Shown: positions 18,301 to 26,492, counted from the first letter of the stretch. The stretch: 64,000 nucleotides of DNA from Jiulongibacter sp966250325 (GCA_966250325.1 CBINGY010000009.1:32454-96453), one strand, 5' to 3'. Translations and numbers: made by a program. The notes: generated from the sequence alone by a model not told the origin.

Positions 18301-21300
18301 CAACTATCCCTGCACCAGCAGTGGATGATCTTGCAAACAACACTTGCCCTTCAACCACAGTAAATCTCCTGGATCAACTGAACAGTAACGCGGTTACAAC
18401 AGGGGGTATATTCGAGTTCCATACGGGAATATTGCCTACATCTCCGCTGGTAGCTAATGTGAGCTCGGTAGGTGCCGGAAATTACTATGTCTTTGAGAAA
18501 ACTACCTCAGGATGTTACAGTAATCCATCTCTTATCAGGGTGGTAATAACAAACTGCTCTGACACCACCTCATCAACCGACGTAGGTATTCTCATTGTGG
18601 GTGACAAAGCTCAAACCGTAGTTGACGGATTGGTGACCTTCACTATCACAGTGAAAAACAACGGACCTTCGGTGGCAACCAATGTTGCCTTTGAAAATGA
18701 TGTACCAACGAGTCTGGCAATTCAGGGTAACCCAACCGGTTTAACCAGAAACGCAAATGTATTATCTGCAGTTATTCCGGTATTACAGGTGAATCAGCAG
18801 GTTTCTTTCAACTACACCGTGAGGGTATTGGAGGATGGTGAGATAACCTCAGTAGCCAGAATTACAGATCTGGATCAGAATGACACCTTTGCACCGAATA
18901 ACATCAGCTCATTCACGCTTTTCTGCAGCACTTGTCAGGAGGTTTGTGTAGCCACATCGCTCAAAGCCGACACCATCCGTCAGCAGAATGGTTCATTCAA
19001 TATCAGGTTTACGGCACTTCTGCAGAATTGCGGAAATGTAGATCTGGAAAAACTTTCTCTGGAAGCAGACCTGGCAGAAATGTTTGGAACCACTCCAACT
19101 TTCTCCATAGTTCAGACTCCAACCCCAAATGCGGGCTCCGGACTGATTCCTAATTCATCATTCAATGGTGATACCAATATTCAGTTGCTTGATTCTACCA
19201 GCGTACTTCACGGCTCTGATATTGACACGCTTACCTGGGTGATTAATCTCTTGCCAAACGGTACAGAAGGGCCATATTCAATAAATACACGGATCAAGGG
19301 AGAAGGTGAAACCATTTTCGCCGGAGTAACTCTTGAAGCCAATGATGTTTCTAATGACGGGCTCTTTGTAATCAAAGCCAGCTCTACTCCTACGGTAGTT
19401 AAACTTTATGATTCACCAAGTATTGGTTTGGCACTGGCTATCATTGATACCACTAATAGGGCAGATGGCTCTATCAACGTGACCTATCAGGCCATTGTTA
19501 AAAACAACGGAGCCATTAATCTCTCCAATGTGATCGTATCAGATTCGCTGTTTGCCACGTATTTTGCTCCGGCATCCTATACCATGGTGAGCGGACCAGA
19601 GGTAAACAGTACAAGTACATTAATCGCGAATGAGGATTACAATGGAACCTCCGATGTCAATCTTACCCTGATTTCCAGCATATTGCCGATAGGAAAAAGC
19701 GATACCATCTGGTTTACCATTAATGTACAACCTGATGTAATCAGAGAATTCCCGAATCAGGCAATTGCTGAAGGAACGGGAACACTAACCTCGGGCGGTC
19801 AGGAAACGGTAAGAGATATCTCGAATGACGGCTTTAATCCGGATATCGCGGGAGAAAACCCTACAGTTCTGGATCTTGGAGAAGAACCAGCCCCTTGTAT
19901 AGGACTGGCCTTGTATGTGGGAGATTCTGTAAAACTGGAGGATGGCTCATTCGATATCACCTACTACGCTCTGATTAAAAACTGTGGCAATGTAACATTG
20001 ACCAATATTTCACTGTGTGATTCATTGACGCCAGATTTCCCGGCTCCTTCAGTAGCTATTCTGAAGAACGGCCCTTCACTTGGAGTTGGAAGCACCCAGG
20101 CGGTAGATACCTCCTACAATGGCACAAGTAATATATGTATGCTCAATGAGGCGGGAAGCACTCTGGCTCCAAATAAAGTAGACACTGTGAAGTGGACGAT
20201 TAATCTCACGTTGAATGGATTTAATGGTCCGTTCAGAAAAAATGTGACAGGTACGGCACTGGCTCCTGACCCTGTAACCGTCTCAGATATTTCGAATGAT
20301 GGCCTGAATCCTGATCCGGCCGGTGAAGCTCCTACGGTATTGAATTTCAATAATCTGCCGCCGGATATCATAGGCCTTGCCAAAGAACTGGTAGATATCG
20401 AATCTGTGGGAGGAACCGTTTATGACGTATTCTTCAAATTTGTTATCAAAAACTACGGAATCATCGATTTCACCGGTGTTCAACTACAGGATAATATTGC
20501 CGAAACATTTGGCGACAAAGTATCAGTAGATAGCGTAAGGGTTTACAATACGAGCTCAGGCATTGTGGCCAATCCGACGTTCACCGGAAAAGGCAACCTG
20601 ATTGACATGCTTGTAGACAGCCTGAGTATCTTACCAAGAAACGGTTCAGAAACGGTTTCCTTGATGGTTCGGGTAGATTTGGCAGAAGCCGACACCCTGA
20701 TTTATGAAAACATGGCTCTGGCTGTTGGTTTCCATAACGGAACGTCAACAGACGATCAATCTACTACCGGAAACAATCCAGATCCTGATGCAGACGGGAC
20801 TCCTTACAACAATACGATTCCGACAGTCATTGACTTTAGCAGTATTGTCCCTGTAAACATCACACCGATTGGTATTGCCAAGCAGGTAAGTGATACGTTG
20901 GCGGTGGTAGATGGCAGCTATGACATTACCTACAGATTTGTGGTTAGAAACTACGGAGATACCTTGCTGACCAATATTCAGGTAACCGACTCCTTATCAA
21001 CGGTATTTGCTGACAGTACAGACTGGAGTGTAGTAAGCGGCCCGCAATTGTTATCAGATAGTAGTACACTAGTGGTGAACGGGAATTTTGATGGAATTAC
21101 CGACCTGAATCTCCTGATTGCAGACAGCAGTAGTCTGGCAGTAGGTGCTTCTGACACAATTACACTGAAAATTAAGGTAAGAAATAATGCAAGCAGTGCA
21201 CAAACCTACCTGAATACAGCTTATGCAGAGGCCACATACCGAGGTGATATTGTGACCGACATGTCAACTACTGGTCTAAATCCTGATCCAGATGGTGATA

Positions 21301-21704
21301 ATAACCCTGGAGATGATAACGACAGTACACCAGTGGCTCTTCCAGGTGCCGATAACGGACCAAGTGAAAATGGCATCGTGATACCTGGGGGAATTTCCCC
21401 GAATGGCGACGGCTTGAATGATGCCCTGGTAATTGAAGGCTTGTCAACCGGAGATTCGCTGCAAATGTGGATTTACAACCGTTGGGGCGAACTGGTATTC
21501 TACTCAGAAAACTATAAGAGGGATTACCCGGGTGCTAATGACGGATGGGACGGAACGGCCAATAGTGGAATCAGACTTGAAAAAGGAGATACAAAACTGC
21601 CAGACGGAACTTATTTCTTCAGAGCAGAAAGTAACAATCCGAAATTATTGAAAGGTGAACCTTACTATAATTTCATAACCATAGCAGGCAGTGGTACAGA
21701 GTAG
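12372..21704 (+). CDS. Giant T9SS-exported repeat adhesin (type B C-terminal domain)
   Basis: 3,110 residues from the first ATG. A typical Sec signal (MKKGITRTITLWML, ending AIAQ) begins only at residue 70 (ATG at 12579), so either the extra 69 residues form a long leader or the real start is 12579. In order: DUF11 about 100-215; Ig-like; SdrD-B-like GEIGDFVWEDTNRDG about 310-375; DUF11; a second SdrD-B-like domain about 575-640; Ig-like; two DUF11 domains about 866-1120; eight four-Cys Ig-like repeats about 1132-1717; Ig/DUF11 domains; five repeats of about 160 residues; and a C-terminal GGISPNGDGLND to YNRWGELVF domain, the gliding-motility-associated type B sorting signal (TIGR04131). The following PorP/SprF and OmpA genes match its expected outer-membrane partners. 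Probable surface adhesin, perhaps SprB-like. Confidence 0.88.
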   Translation: MTKTSTTNCVLRAYGQSRISEATGLIQTSHLLHELNGSKDVNTPTSSVTNRIQFFGTPEKSEGANSYRRMKKGITRTITLWMLVLTAALGLSSTAIAQDVDLALTKSISNSTPEVGDQITYTIYVVNKDVTTATGIQILDQTPFGAINNISFTAEAGSTSYNVSNGEITWNIASLAGGDSLRLEIVAEVVARGVFFNIAEITAIDQTDYDSQPGNSDLSEDDLASSCFSVPIYWYPGDEYRVTIPAPFNPGTGITWFRDGIEIDGTTVGASVSNDTLLIQSPGSYTFTTLVNTCPASGCCAIIMLQGPYGEIGDFVWEDTNRDGIQDIGEPGVANQRVYLWDDGGALLDSTLTDINGIYLFDSLEDGNYIVQFTAPANFQFTSTGAGNGTNDSDADNLGTTSAVAISTLDANGNPRLAGDTNRFNNLVDAGVMPDLIFDLALSKTVASSAPYLPGQNITYNLQITNEGQQDATNITLIDYVPAGLILADADWQMVGQNAQLIDSVIITAGDSLIVPVTFQISPSYSSTSLTNTAEILTASGPVGEAVTDNDSSPNNNIGSEDDQDSTTIPVTITGSIGDFVWNDLDEDGVQDPGEPGISGVNVTLETSTGTFVASTVTDGNGNYLFAGLPAGDYIVRFNSPASSTTSPSNQTIDANDSDVDVVTGESQIINLAAGEINLTVDAGYYFAPTCESIATAVSANASICVNESTNLTATTTDGSAINWYYSPSGGSPIFNTNSGEAFTVSPTTTTTYYAAMANAQPGCPQTREPVTVVVNVIPPDPTVDGPVEVCISETANLNNAIVSSPYTTGGVHEWHTGPSPSSPLVTDPTAAPAGNYYLFELSVNGCYSNPTLLRVIERTCQQFIDLSVVKIADTRLVEVGDIVTFTIELKNDGPDTATNVVLRDQLPSGLEFVSSTNFAETGGGELLATFPTILAGQTITFTYSTRVTSTSGSIVNVVQVMSADQTDVDSTPGNAATTNEDDDDDEVITLINPAPSIDLSLIKLVSFDTPSKGDLINFTIAVTNSGAIAATNVEVQDALPGGFTYINSTGGTTRSFANNTVTATWNTIAPGQTVRLDIQATADSVGDFTNHAQVTNADQQDSDSTPNNGVANGEDDTDSADISVSDNCNPTTPAIAALSTTLCTGGSTQLTAVGCNGTVTWSDGQTGNTVTVSPVANTSYTAYCTVGSCNSPMSNTLTVNVVNVTAPVISTSSPTVCSGDAALLTAAGCAGTVNWSNGQSGTVISVSPVVTTSYTATCSIGSCVSTPSNSVEVQVINSLPAPAVAVDFSQICPGDDATLTATGCAGTVTWSNGQTGASIVVSPVTNTSYTATCTVNSCTSPASTTLQIIVITTVNPPAIAAGSNQVCRGDSTTLNAAGCSGLVTWSNGQTGNSIVVAPTVSTSYTAICTAGSCTSSTSNSVLVTVNNGGETPVLSATATSVCFGAEVIITASGCTQNIVWNTGDTTSQITVNPTSSTLYSATCGTGICAGTSLISISVISGGQVAIAQTSNSICSGQSVTLTAAGCTSGLVWSTGATTSEITVQPDSTQSYSVTCGTGICATSDTATVVVGTGTPLSITASSSTVCSGESVNLTVTGCTELVTWSTGQTGANINVAPVATTSYSAVCGSAACASSGSVIISVTSASSPVNITASTNNICAGESVTLTATGCTSSLIWSNGATSNATTVTPTTTQSYTVTCGSGACQTSDTLVITVNTLTIPSATALNNTCPAEYVDLTDAVTSSPVTSGGTFVFRTGSSPASPAVSNPDSVVTSGTYFVFERSTSGCFSPGRSIAVTIVDCDTVDCVTNPATAFAGNDTTICLSDDFIVLNGTIGGAASSSVWSTNGSGRFLNASQRNTRYYFSHEDIVDGSISFTLTTNDPDGTGTCTAAASTMDVTINADTRKPTVSASNTTFICLGDTTVLTVNQNAPAYLWSTGDTTKSISVTAAGSFWVKLINASGCASISSDTVRVNTNATIPAPAVDDLANNTCPSTTVNLLDQLNSNAVTTGGIFEFHTGILPTSPLVANVSSVGAGNYYVFEKTTSGCYSNPSLIRVVITNCSDTTSSTDVGILIVGDKAQTVVDGLVTFTITVKNNGPSVATNVAFENDVPTSLAIQGNPTGLTRNANVLSAVIPVLQVNQQVSFNYTVRVLEDGEITSVARITDLDQNDTFAPNNISSFTLFCSTCQEVCVATSLKADTIRQQNGSFNIRFTALLQNCGNVDLEKLSLEADLAEMFGTTPTFSIVQTPTPNAGSGLIPNSSFNGDTNIQLLDSTSVLHGSDIDTLTWVINLLPNGTEGPYSINTRIKGEGETIFAGVTLEANDVSNDGLFVIKASSTPTVVKLYDSPSIGLALAIIDTTNRADGSINVTYQAIVKNNGAINLSNVIVSDSLFATYFAPASYTMVSGPEVNSTSTLIANEDYNGTSDVNLTLISSILPIGKSDTIWFTINVQPDVIREFPNQAIAEGTGTLTSGGQETVRDISNDGFNPDIAGENPTVLDLGEEPAPCIGLALYVGDSVKLEDGSFDITYYALIKNCGNVTLTNISLCDSLTPDFPAPSVAILKNGPSLGVGSTQAVDTSYNGTSNICMLNEAGSTLAPNKVDTVKWTINLTLNGFNGPFRKNVTGTALAPDPVTVSDISNDGLNPDPAGEAPTVLNFNNLPPDIIGLAKELVDIESVGGTVYDVFFKFVIKNYGIIDFTGVQLQDNIAETFGDKVSVDSVRVYNTSSGIVANPTFTGKGNLIDMLVDSLSILPRNGSETVSLMVRVDLAEADTLIYENMALAVGFHNGTSTDDQSTTGNNPDPDADGTPYNNTIPTVIDFSSIVPVNITPIGIAKQVSDTLAVVDGSYDITYRFVVRNYGDTLLTNIQVTDSLSTVFADSTDWSVVSGPQLLSDSSTLVVNGNFDGITDLNLLIADSSSLAVGASDTITLKIKVRNNASSAQTYLNTAYAEATYRGDIVTDMSTTGLNPDPDGDNNPGDDNDSTPVALPGADNGPSENGIVIPGGISPNGDGLNDALVIEGLSTGDSLQMWIYNRWGELVFYSENYKRDYPGANDGWDGTANSGIRLEKGDTKLPDGTYFFRAESNNPKLLKGEPYYNFITIAGSGTE
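15765..17522 (+). repeat. Eight tandem four-cysteine Ig-like repeats (coding)
   Basis: Residues about 1132-1717 of the adhesin are eight units of 72-76 residues (period about 216-228 bp). The shared pattern is vCsG...LtA.GC...vtWSnGqtG..i.V.P...tSYtatC..g.C.s. Each unit carries four cysteines at fixed places, so two disulfides per unit are likely. The units are diverged in DNA, which argues against very recent expansion. Confidence 0.85.
18942..21340 (+). repeat. Five ~160-residue tandem repeats (coding)
   Basis: Units begin near 18945, 19422, 19899, 20368 and 20868 (period about 470-500 bp). Each starts with a version of IGLA(K/L)..., followed by DGS(F/I/Y)(N/D)(I/V)TY..(V/I)(I/V)(K/R)N.G and a D(S/N)(L/I) segment. 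They often close with (S/T)DxS(N/T)(D/T)G-NPDP-type Asp/Asn-rich text. They look like elongated beta-sandwich stalk domains. Confidence 0.75.
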
Positions 21705-21720
21705 TAAAGACATTTACTAC
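21701..21720 (+). repeat. Hairpin across the adhesin stop codon
   Basis: GTAGTAAA (21701-21708) and TTTACTAC (21713-21720) are a perfect 8-bp inverted repeat with a 4-base loop. The TAG stop (21702-21704) is inside the left arm. No T-run follows, so it is not a classical terminator; it could protect the mRNA end or slow termination. Confidence 0.5.
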
Positions 21721-21749
21721 CTGCTACCGCCGGCTAAAAAAGATAAGCG

Positions 21750-21784
21750 TTTGACTTGGAATTAAGAAAGTTTAAATATTTTTG
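21750..21784 (+). promoter_or_regulatory. Full -33/-7 promoter for the PorP-OmpA pair
   Basis: TATTTTTG at 21777-21784 is an exact -7 element. TTG at 21756-21758 lies 18 bases upstream (an alternative TTTG at 21750-21753 lies 23 bases upstream). Transcription would start near 21791, about 65 bases before the ATG at 21857. The outer-membrane partners can therefore be made without transcribing the 9.3-kb adhesin gene. Confidence 0.65.
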
Positions 21785-21856
21785 TAAATCATTGAAATTC
21801 ATATACATACAACTTTTCTGAACGGAGAAAGAATCTAATTACGAAATGCAATTAAA

Positions 21857-22858
21857 ATGAGATCACTAAATTTGTTTTCAGGAAAGGCGGTCGTTTTACT
21901 TGTGGGCTTGCTTATCGCAGGTAAATCACACGCCCAACAAGAGGTAATGTACTCTCAGTACATGTTTAACACCCTGGCAATCAACCCGGCATATGCAGGC
22001 AGCCGGGATGTCCTAAGTTTAACCGCTCTGGGCAGATACCAATGGATTGGTGTGCCGGGATCACCCACCACCTACTCATTTACACTGGATATGCCGGTAA
22101 AAAATGAGAAAATGGGGCTGGGAATTATGGCATACACGGACGCAATCGGTGTGGCCAGAACTACAGGGATCAACATTCCCTATGCGTACAGAGTACGATT
22201 AGGCTCACGCACCACGATGTCTCTGGGTGCCCAATTTGGATTGGATAACGTGAGTAGTAATCTTTCCAATGTAGCAAACGTGGAACTAGGTGACCCGATT
22301 TTCGACGGCACCAGTGATGTAAACAGGCTTTACCCTAACGTAGGTGCAGGTCTTTTTATCAGTAATGACAGAGCATACATTGGTATATCTGCTCCCAAGC
22401 TTATCATGAACAAGATATCGTCTTATGAAGTAGAAGGTGTAGAGTATTCAACTACTCAAAAACGTCACTGGTTTGCTATGATGGGCTTTGTCATGGGTAA
22501 GGGTAATGTCAAAGTAAAACCCTCAACCATGCTGAGATATACTGCAGGTGCCCCGCTAGGTTTTGACCTGAACGTAAACTTCTGGCTCAGAGATAAAATT
22601 GCCATCGGGGTTTCCGGAAGAAAATCGCAAGCTGCTCTTTCCGGACAGGAATTAATGGATGCAGTGATTGGTATGTTTGAACTTCAGCTCACGCCACAGC
22701 TTCGCCTGGGTTATGCCTATGACCATAACACCACTCGTCTGAATGACAGATCGGGTGCTTTTTCCAACAGGCTAACGGGTACTCCTACTCATGAGGGCCT
22801 TCTCAGATATGAGTTTGGATACGGTAAAGACAAGATTCTAACACCGAGATATTTTTAA
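21857..22858 (+). CDS. PorP/SprF-family type IX secretion membrane protein
   Basis: 333 residues with a signal peptide ending KSHAQQ. QEVMYSQYMFNTLAINPAYAGS is the N-terminal signature of the PorP/SprF family (TIGR03519). Amphipathic strands fill the rest of the chain and predict an outer-membrane barrel. SprF is needed to export or anchor SprB in gliding flavobacteria, and PorP-like proteins go with type B cargo. Its place directly after the type B adhesin fits that role. It is followed by the OmpA gene after a 41-base gap, probably in one transcript. Confidence 0.93.
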   Translation: MRSLNLFSGKAVVLLVGLLIAGKSHAQQEVMYSQYMFNTLAINPAYAGSRDVLSLTALGRYQWIGVPGSPTTYSFTLDMPVKNEKMGLGIMAYTDAIGVARTTGINIPYAYRVRLGSRTTMSLGAQFGLDNVSSNLSNVANVELGDPIFDGTSDVNRLYPNVGAGLFISNDRAYIGISAPKLIMNKISSYEVEGVEYSTTQKRHWFAMMGFVMGKGNVKVKPSTMLRYTAGAPLGFDLNVNFWLRDKIAIGVSGRKSQAALSGQELMDAVIGMFELQLTPQLRLGYAYDHNTTRLNDRSGAFSNRLTGTPTHEGLLRYEFGYGKDKILTPRYF

Positions 22859-22899
22859 CATTCACAGCTTGAAGGTCAAACAAGCCTAAATTACCAGAG

Positions 22900-25344
22900 A
22901 TGATGTTTGTCAGGTTAAAAAATACACTAGTGGTCACTCTTATGGCTATGGCAGTGAGTCTGTTGGCTCACGGGCAGTCGCTCATAAAAATGGCGGATAA
23001 GTATTACGATGATCTGGCCTATGCCAAGGCCATTGAAACGTATGAGCAGGCTCTTGACAAAAACTTGTCAGGAGATAAAGCGACACAGGCCAGAATAAAG
23101 CTGGCTGATAGTTATTGTAAAATAAAAGATACCCAAAACGCAGAAAGAGTATTTAGGGAATTATTCAGTAATTCCACAGAGCTGGGAGATCAGAATAACT
23201 CTGTATTGTTAAAATACGCTCAGGTATTAGCCAGTAATGGAAAATATGCCGAGTCGCAGGAGATGTATGAGAAATACAACCAAAAAGCACAGAATGACCC
23301 TCGGGGATCGGGCTTTTCGCAATTGTATGACGACATTTCGGTGCTATCGGCCAATGCTGACTGTTACAATGTAAGCTACCTTTCTATCAATACCACTGCG
23401 GCAGACTTCAGCCCTGCCTATCACAAAGAAGGACTGATTTTTGTCTCAAACCGAACCAGCAATACCGGGGTAAAGAGAGTTTTTAAATGGAGTGAAACCC
23501 CATTTCTTGATCTTTTCTTCCTGGAAGATCTTTCGGCATTGGGTAGCTCAACGGCGAGTCTGGGTGGCTCCTCATCCAATTCCTCAAAGAAAGGAAAAAA
23601 AATAAGTTTTGTGGGTTCTGATGAATATACGGCACCTACTGCCAATGACTCCCGTACGCTGGGGTCTTATTCAGGTACAAATGTCTTAATGGGCTACGGA
23701 TACGGGGACAAACCCCAGACGGAATCTGATCGTTTGAGCAATCCGATTAACACCAAATACCACGAAGGCCCTGCCGCATTTTTTAAAGATGGACAGCATG
23801 TGATTTTCACACGTAACAATTTCATCAACGGTAAAGCCGTAAAGGGCTCAGACGGAATCAATAAACTCAAACTATATATCGCTACTGCCAAAAATGACAA
23901 CTGGAGTGATATTGAAGAACTTCCGTTTAACAGTAATGATTATTCCACAGGTCACCCTTCCTTAAACGCCGAAGAAAATTTACTATTCTTCGCCTCAGAT
24001 ATGCCGGGTGGTTTTGGAGGAACAGATATCTATGCTTCACGCTACGAAGGAGGAAACTGGTCGCAGCCCATCAATCTGGGGCCGTCAGTAAATAGCAAAG
24101 GAAATGAAATGTTCCCGTTCGTGGATGAAAAAGGAAATCTCTATTTCTCGTCTGACGGAATTCCCGGTCTGGGAGGTCTGGATATATTTTATGTAAGACT
24201 CACAGATACTGAGGTAAACGGAACAGCCATTAACTTGGGGGTACCTATCAATTCGAGCCAGGACGACTTCGGTCTGGTAACAGATGGCGAAAGAAAAAAA
24301 GGTTACTTCAGCTCCAACAGGAAACGTGCCGGAGATGACGATGACATTTACAGTTTTGAGAGACAGTGTGAACTCAAAGAGGGATGTGATCTCATTATTG
24401 CCGTTTACGATGCGGAAACCAAAATGCCGCTGGATAATGTAAAAGTTACGTACAGCGATGCATCAGGAACGATCAAAGAGGCAATTACTGACGAAGAAGG
24501 TCTTGTAAAACTCAGCAATCTTGCACAGAATGACCAATTTACATTCAGAGCTACCCGCGAGGGATATGCTCCCAATACAGTTGATTTTGTAACGGAAAAT
24601 TGCGGAGGAGGACCTTCCAGAGTGGAAATCCCTTTGAGCATCCCTCCGGATGCCCTGGCTGCATTGGGTGATAAAGAAGATGGAGAAAGAGAAGAACCAA
24701 GCTCATGTACGGTTACAGGAAGAGTACTTGCTCAAAGTGACAATAGTCCTATCGAAGGAGCATTTGTGACTGTCACAAGTTCATGCGATGGCAGCAAACA
24801 AACTGCCTACACCGACGCCGAAGGTAAATTCCAGTTTGTGGCCACTTCTGGCTGTGATTATAACCTGGAAGCTGTCAAAACAGGTCTGGCCTCTCAGGGA
24901 ACTACCATTTCAAAACTTAGCTGTTTCGAGGAAGACGAAGAAGAGATCGAGGTAAAGGCAAGCGTGTACATGTTTAAAGCCGGAGATGTAGTTAAAATCG
25001 AAAACATTTACTTTGACTACGGCAAATACAATATCCGGCCGGATGCAGCAGCAGGCATTGACAAACTTGTTAAAGTACTCAGAGAGTATCCAGGTATGAC
25101 GATAGAATTAGGCTCTCATACAGATAGCCGTAGTCCAGCGGACTTCAACCAGCGTTTGTCTGATGCCCGTGCCAAAGAATCTGCTGAATATTTATTCAGC
25201 AGAGGGATTAGCAGAAACAGAGTAACTTATAAAGGATATGGCGAAAGTAGGATTACAAACGGCTGTGTTGACGGTGTACCGTGTAGCTCAGCTCAGCATC
25301 AGGCAAACCGCCGTTCCGAATTCACGATCATTAGTATGCAATAA
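22900..25344 (+). CDS. PorE-like protein: TPR, PD40 propeller, CarboxypepD_reg, OmpA
   Basis: 814 residues. A signal peptide (VVTLMAMAVSLLAHGQ) precedes TPR-like helices (about 30-130), then propeller blades with PD40 motifs (LIFVSNR, LLFFASDMPGGFGGTDIY, LYFSSDGIPGLGGLDIFY) to about 490. Two carboxypeptidase-regulatory-like domains follow (about 500-570 and 605-670), and an OmpA domain begins near 695 (IYFDYGKYNIRPDA, ELGSHTDSRS, NRRSEF) that should bind peptidoglycan. This order matches PorE, the T9SS protein that links PorP to the cell wall. I see no lipobox Cys at the signal end, unlike PorE lipoproteins. It lies between two PorP/SprF genes and ends at a terminator. Confidence 0.88.
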   Translation: MMFVRLKNTLVVTLMAMAVSLLAHGQSLIKMADKYYDDLAYAKAIETYEQALDKNLSGDKATQARIKLADSYCKIKDTQNAERVFRELFSNSTELGDQNNSVLLKYAQVLASNGKYAESQEMYEKYNQKAQNDPRGSGFSQLYDDISVLSANADCYNVSYLSINTTAADFSPAYHKEGLIFVSNRTSNTGVKRVFKWSETPFLDLFFLEDLSALGSSTASLGGSSSNSSKKGKKISFVGSDEYTAPTANDSRTLGSYSGTNVLMGYGYGDKPQTESDRLSNPINTKYHEGPAAFFKDGQHVIFTRNNFINGKAVKGSDGINKLKLYIATAKNDNWSDIEELPFNSNDYSTGHPSLNAEENLLFFASDMPGGFGGTDIYASRYEGGNWSQPINLGPSVNSKGNEMFPFVDEKGNLYFSSDGIPGLGGLDIFYVRLTDTEVNGTAINLGVPINSSQDDFGLVTDGERKKGYFSSNRKRAGDDDDIYSFERQCELKEGCDLIIAVYDAETKMPLDNVKVTYSDASGTIKEAITDEEGLVKLSNLAQNDQFTFRATREGYAPNTVDFVTENCGGGPSRVEIPLSIPPDALAALGDKEDGEREEPSSCTVTGRVLAQSDNSPIEGAFVTVTSSCDGSKQTAYTDAEGKFQFVATSGCDYNLEAVKTGLASQGTTISKLSCFEEDEEEIEVKASVYMFKAGDVVKIENIYFDYGKYNIRPDAAAGIDKLVKVLREYPGMTIELGSHTDSRSPADFNQRLSDARAKESAEYLFSRGISRNRVTYKGYGESRITNGCVDGVPCSSAQHQANRRSEFTIISMQ

Positions 25345-25366
25345 AGAGTTTTGTTCCTATTTTAGA

Positions 25367-25394
25367 GCCGCTGACCTAAATCAGCGGCTTTTTT
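25367..25394 (+). terminator. Intrinsic terminator ending at the next start codon
   Basis: GCCGCTGA (25367-25374) pairs perfectly with TCAGCGGC (25381-25388) around a 6-base loop, then six T (25389-25394). The following GTG start is the very next base. Confidence 0.9.
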
Positions 25395-26297
25395 GTGAAA
25401 AAGATTTTCTTACTGACTCTCTTCGTATCTGTTCATGGTCTCCGGGCTCAGCAGCCTCTTACAGATCTGTATCAGTTTAACCTCATGGCTCTTAATCCCG
25501 CTTTTAGCGGCCTGCGTGGCAATTTTGGCGTAACCGGTCTTCTCGGGCAGCAGTTTAACGGCACCGTTTACCCGAATCAGGTTTCTCAGGTAATTGTGCT
25601 CGATGGGAAAGTAGGAAGCACCCAGAATGCAGGCATCGGTTTTCAGGGCTTCCGTTCTACCATAACCGGCTTCACGAATAATGGACTGTCTCTCACCTAT
25701 GCTCAATACTTTAATTTGGATGGATTTCAGATTAATGCCGGTTTGAATTTTGGATTCATGGTAGCACCTAATGTGGTGGGCACGCAGGATTTCGCACAGC
25801 GTTTTGTGCCTTACGGCGGCCCCGGGATCACAGCCATAGGTACTGATTATTTTATGGGTATAGCTGCCCCTACTGCATTTGGGAAATCAGATTTGTTTGT
25901 TTCTCCTCCAAAAAATCTTAATCTGCAGGGTGGCTATAAATTAGGTAATGATGAAAACATAACTGCAAATCTCAGCCTACTTGCTGGCTTGCCGATGAAT
26001 GATATTTCTCCGTTGATGATACACTTCAATGCCAAAATCTGGTTGGGAAGTAAAATCGGATTAGGTGCCTCCTTCAGAAATCAGAAATTATCGGGAAGTT
26101 CCAGCTCTAAGTTAATTCCTTCTCTGGAGCTTCGGATATCTGAGAGCTCCACGGTGGGTTTGAGTTATGACCATAAACCGCTGCTATTTCAGGGAGTAAA
26201 CGATAACCTCAGAAACCCTAACGGAATTTTTATGCTCATTTACAGATACGATGTTTTCAACTTTGGGGAGAAGTCAAGCTTCCTGAATCAATTCTGA
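25395..26297 (+). CDS. Second PorP/SprF-family protein
   Basis: 300 residues. I take the GTG at 25395: MKKIFLLTLFVSVHGLRAQ is a good signal peptide, and QPLTDLYQFNLMALNPAFSGLRG is a divergent form of the family signature. The strand-rich remainder ends in FLNQF. The start codon touches the T-run of the terminator at 25367-25394, so expression depends on read-through or a promoter inside the end of the upstream gene. It may be the real partner of the PorE-like protein or an alternative channel anchor. Confidence 0.87.
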   Translation: MKKIFLLTLFVSVHGLRAQQPLTDLYQFNLMALNPAFSGLRGNFGVTGLLGQQFNGTVYPNQVSQVIVLDGKVGSTQNAGIGFQGFRSTITGFTNNGLSLTYAQYFNLDGFQINAGLNFGFMVAPNVVGTQDFAQRFVPYGGPGITAIGTDYFMGIAAPTAFGKSDLFVSPPKNLNLQGGYKLGNDENITANLSLLAGLPMNDISPLMIHFNAKIWLGSKIGLGASFRNQKLSGSSSSKLIPSLELRISESSTVGLSYDHKPLLFQGVNDNLRNPNGIFMLIYRYDVFNFGEKSSFLNQF

Positions 26298-26439
26298 AAA
26301 AACAAGGTAAAATCCTATTTATTGCCAATCGTTTCTTTTCGTAGACAGAAAAATGAAATAAGGTTTGACAAGCCGATAGAAATCTACCTATTTCGTATAG
26401 AAAATAGACATATCGGTTCGGGAATTGAATTGCAACGTC

Positions 26440-26447
26440 TAACTTTG
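26440..26447 (+). promoter_or_regulatory. -7 promoter element for sucA
   Basis: TAACTTTG is an exact TAnnTTTG match, 46 bases before the sucA ATG, with transcription expected near 26454. No standard -33 TTG is seen at the right spacing. The region just upstream (26371-26421) is rich in CGATA/CGTATA/CGGTT words. Confidence 0.5.
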
Positions 26448-26492
26448 CCTACTTTTTAAAACCTGAGCAACAAAACGTCTGATTTAAGATAA

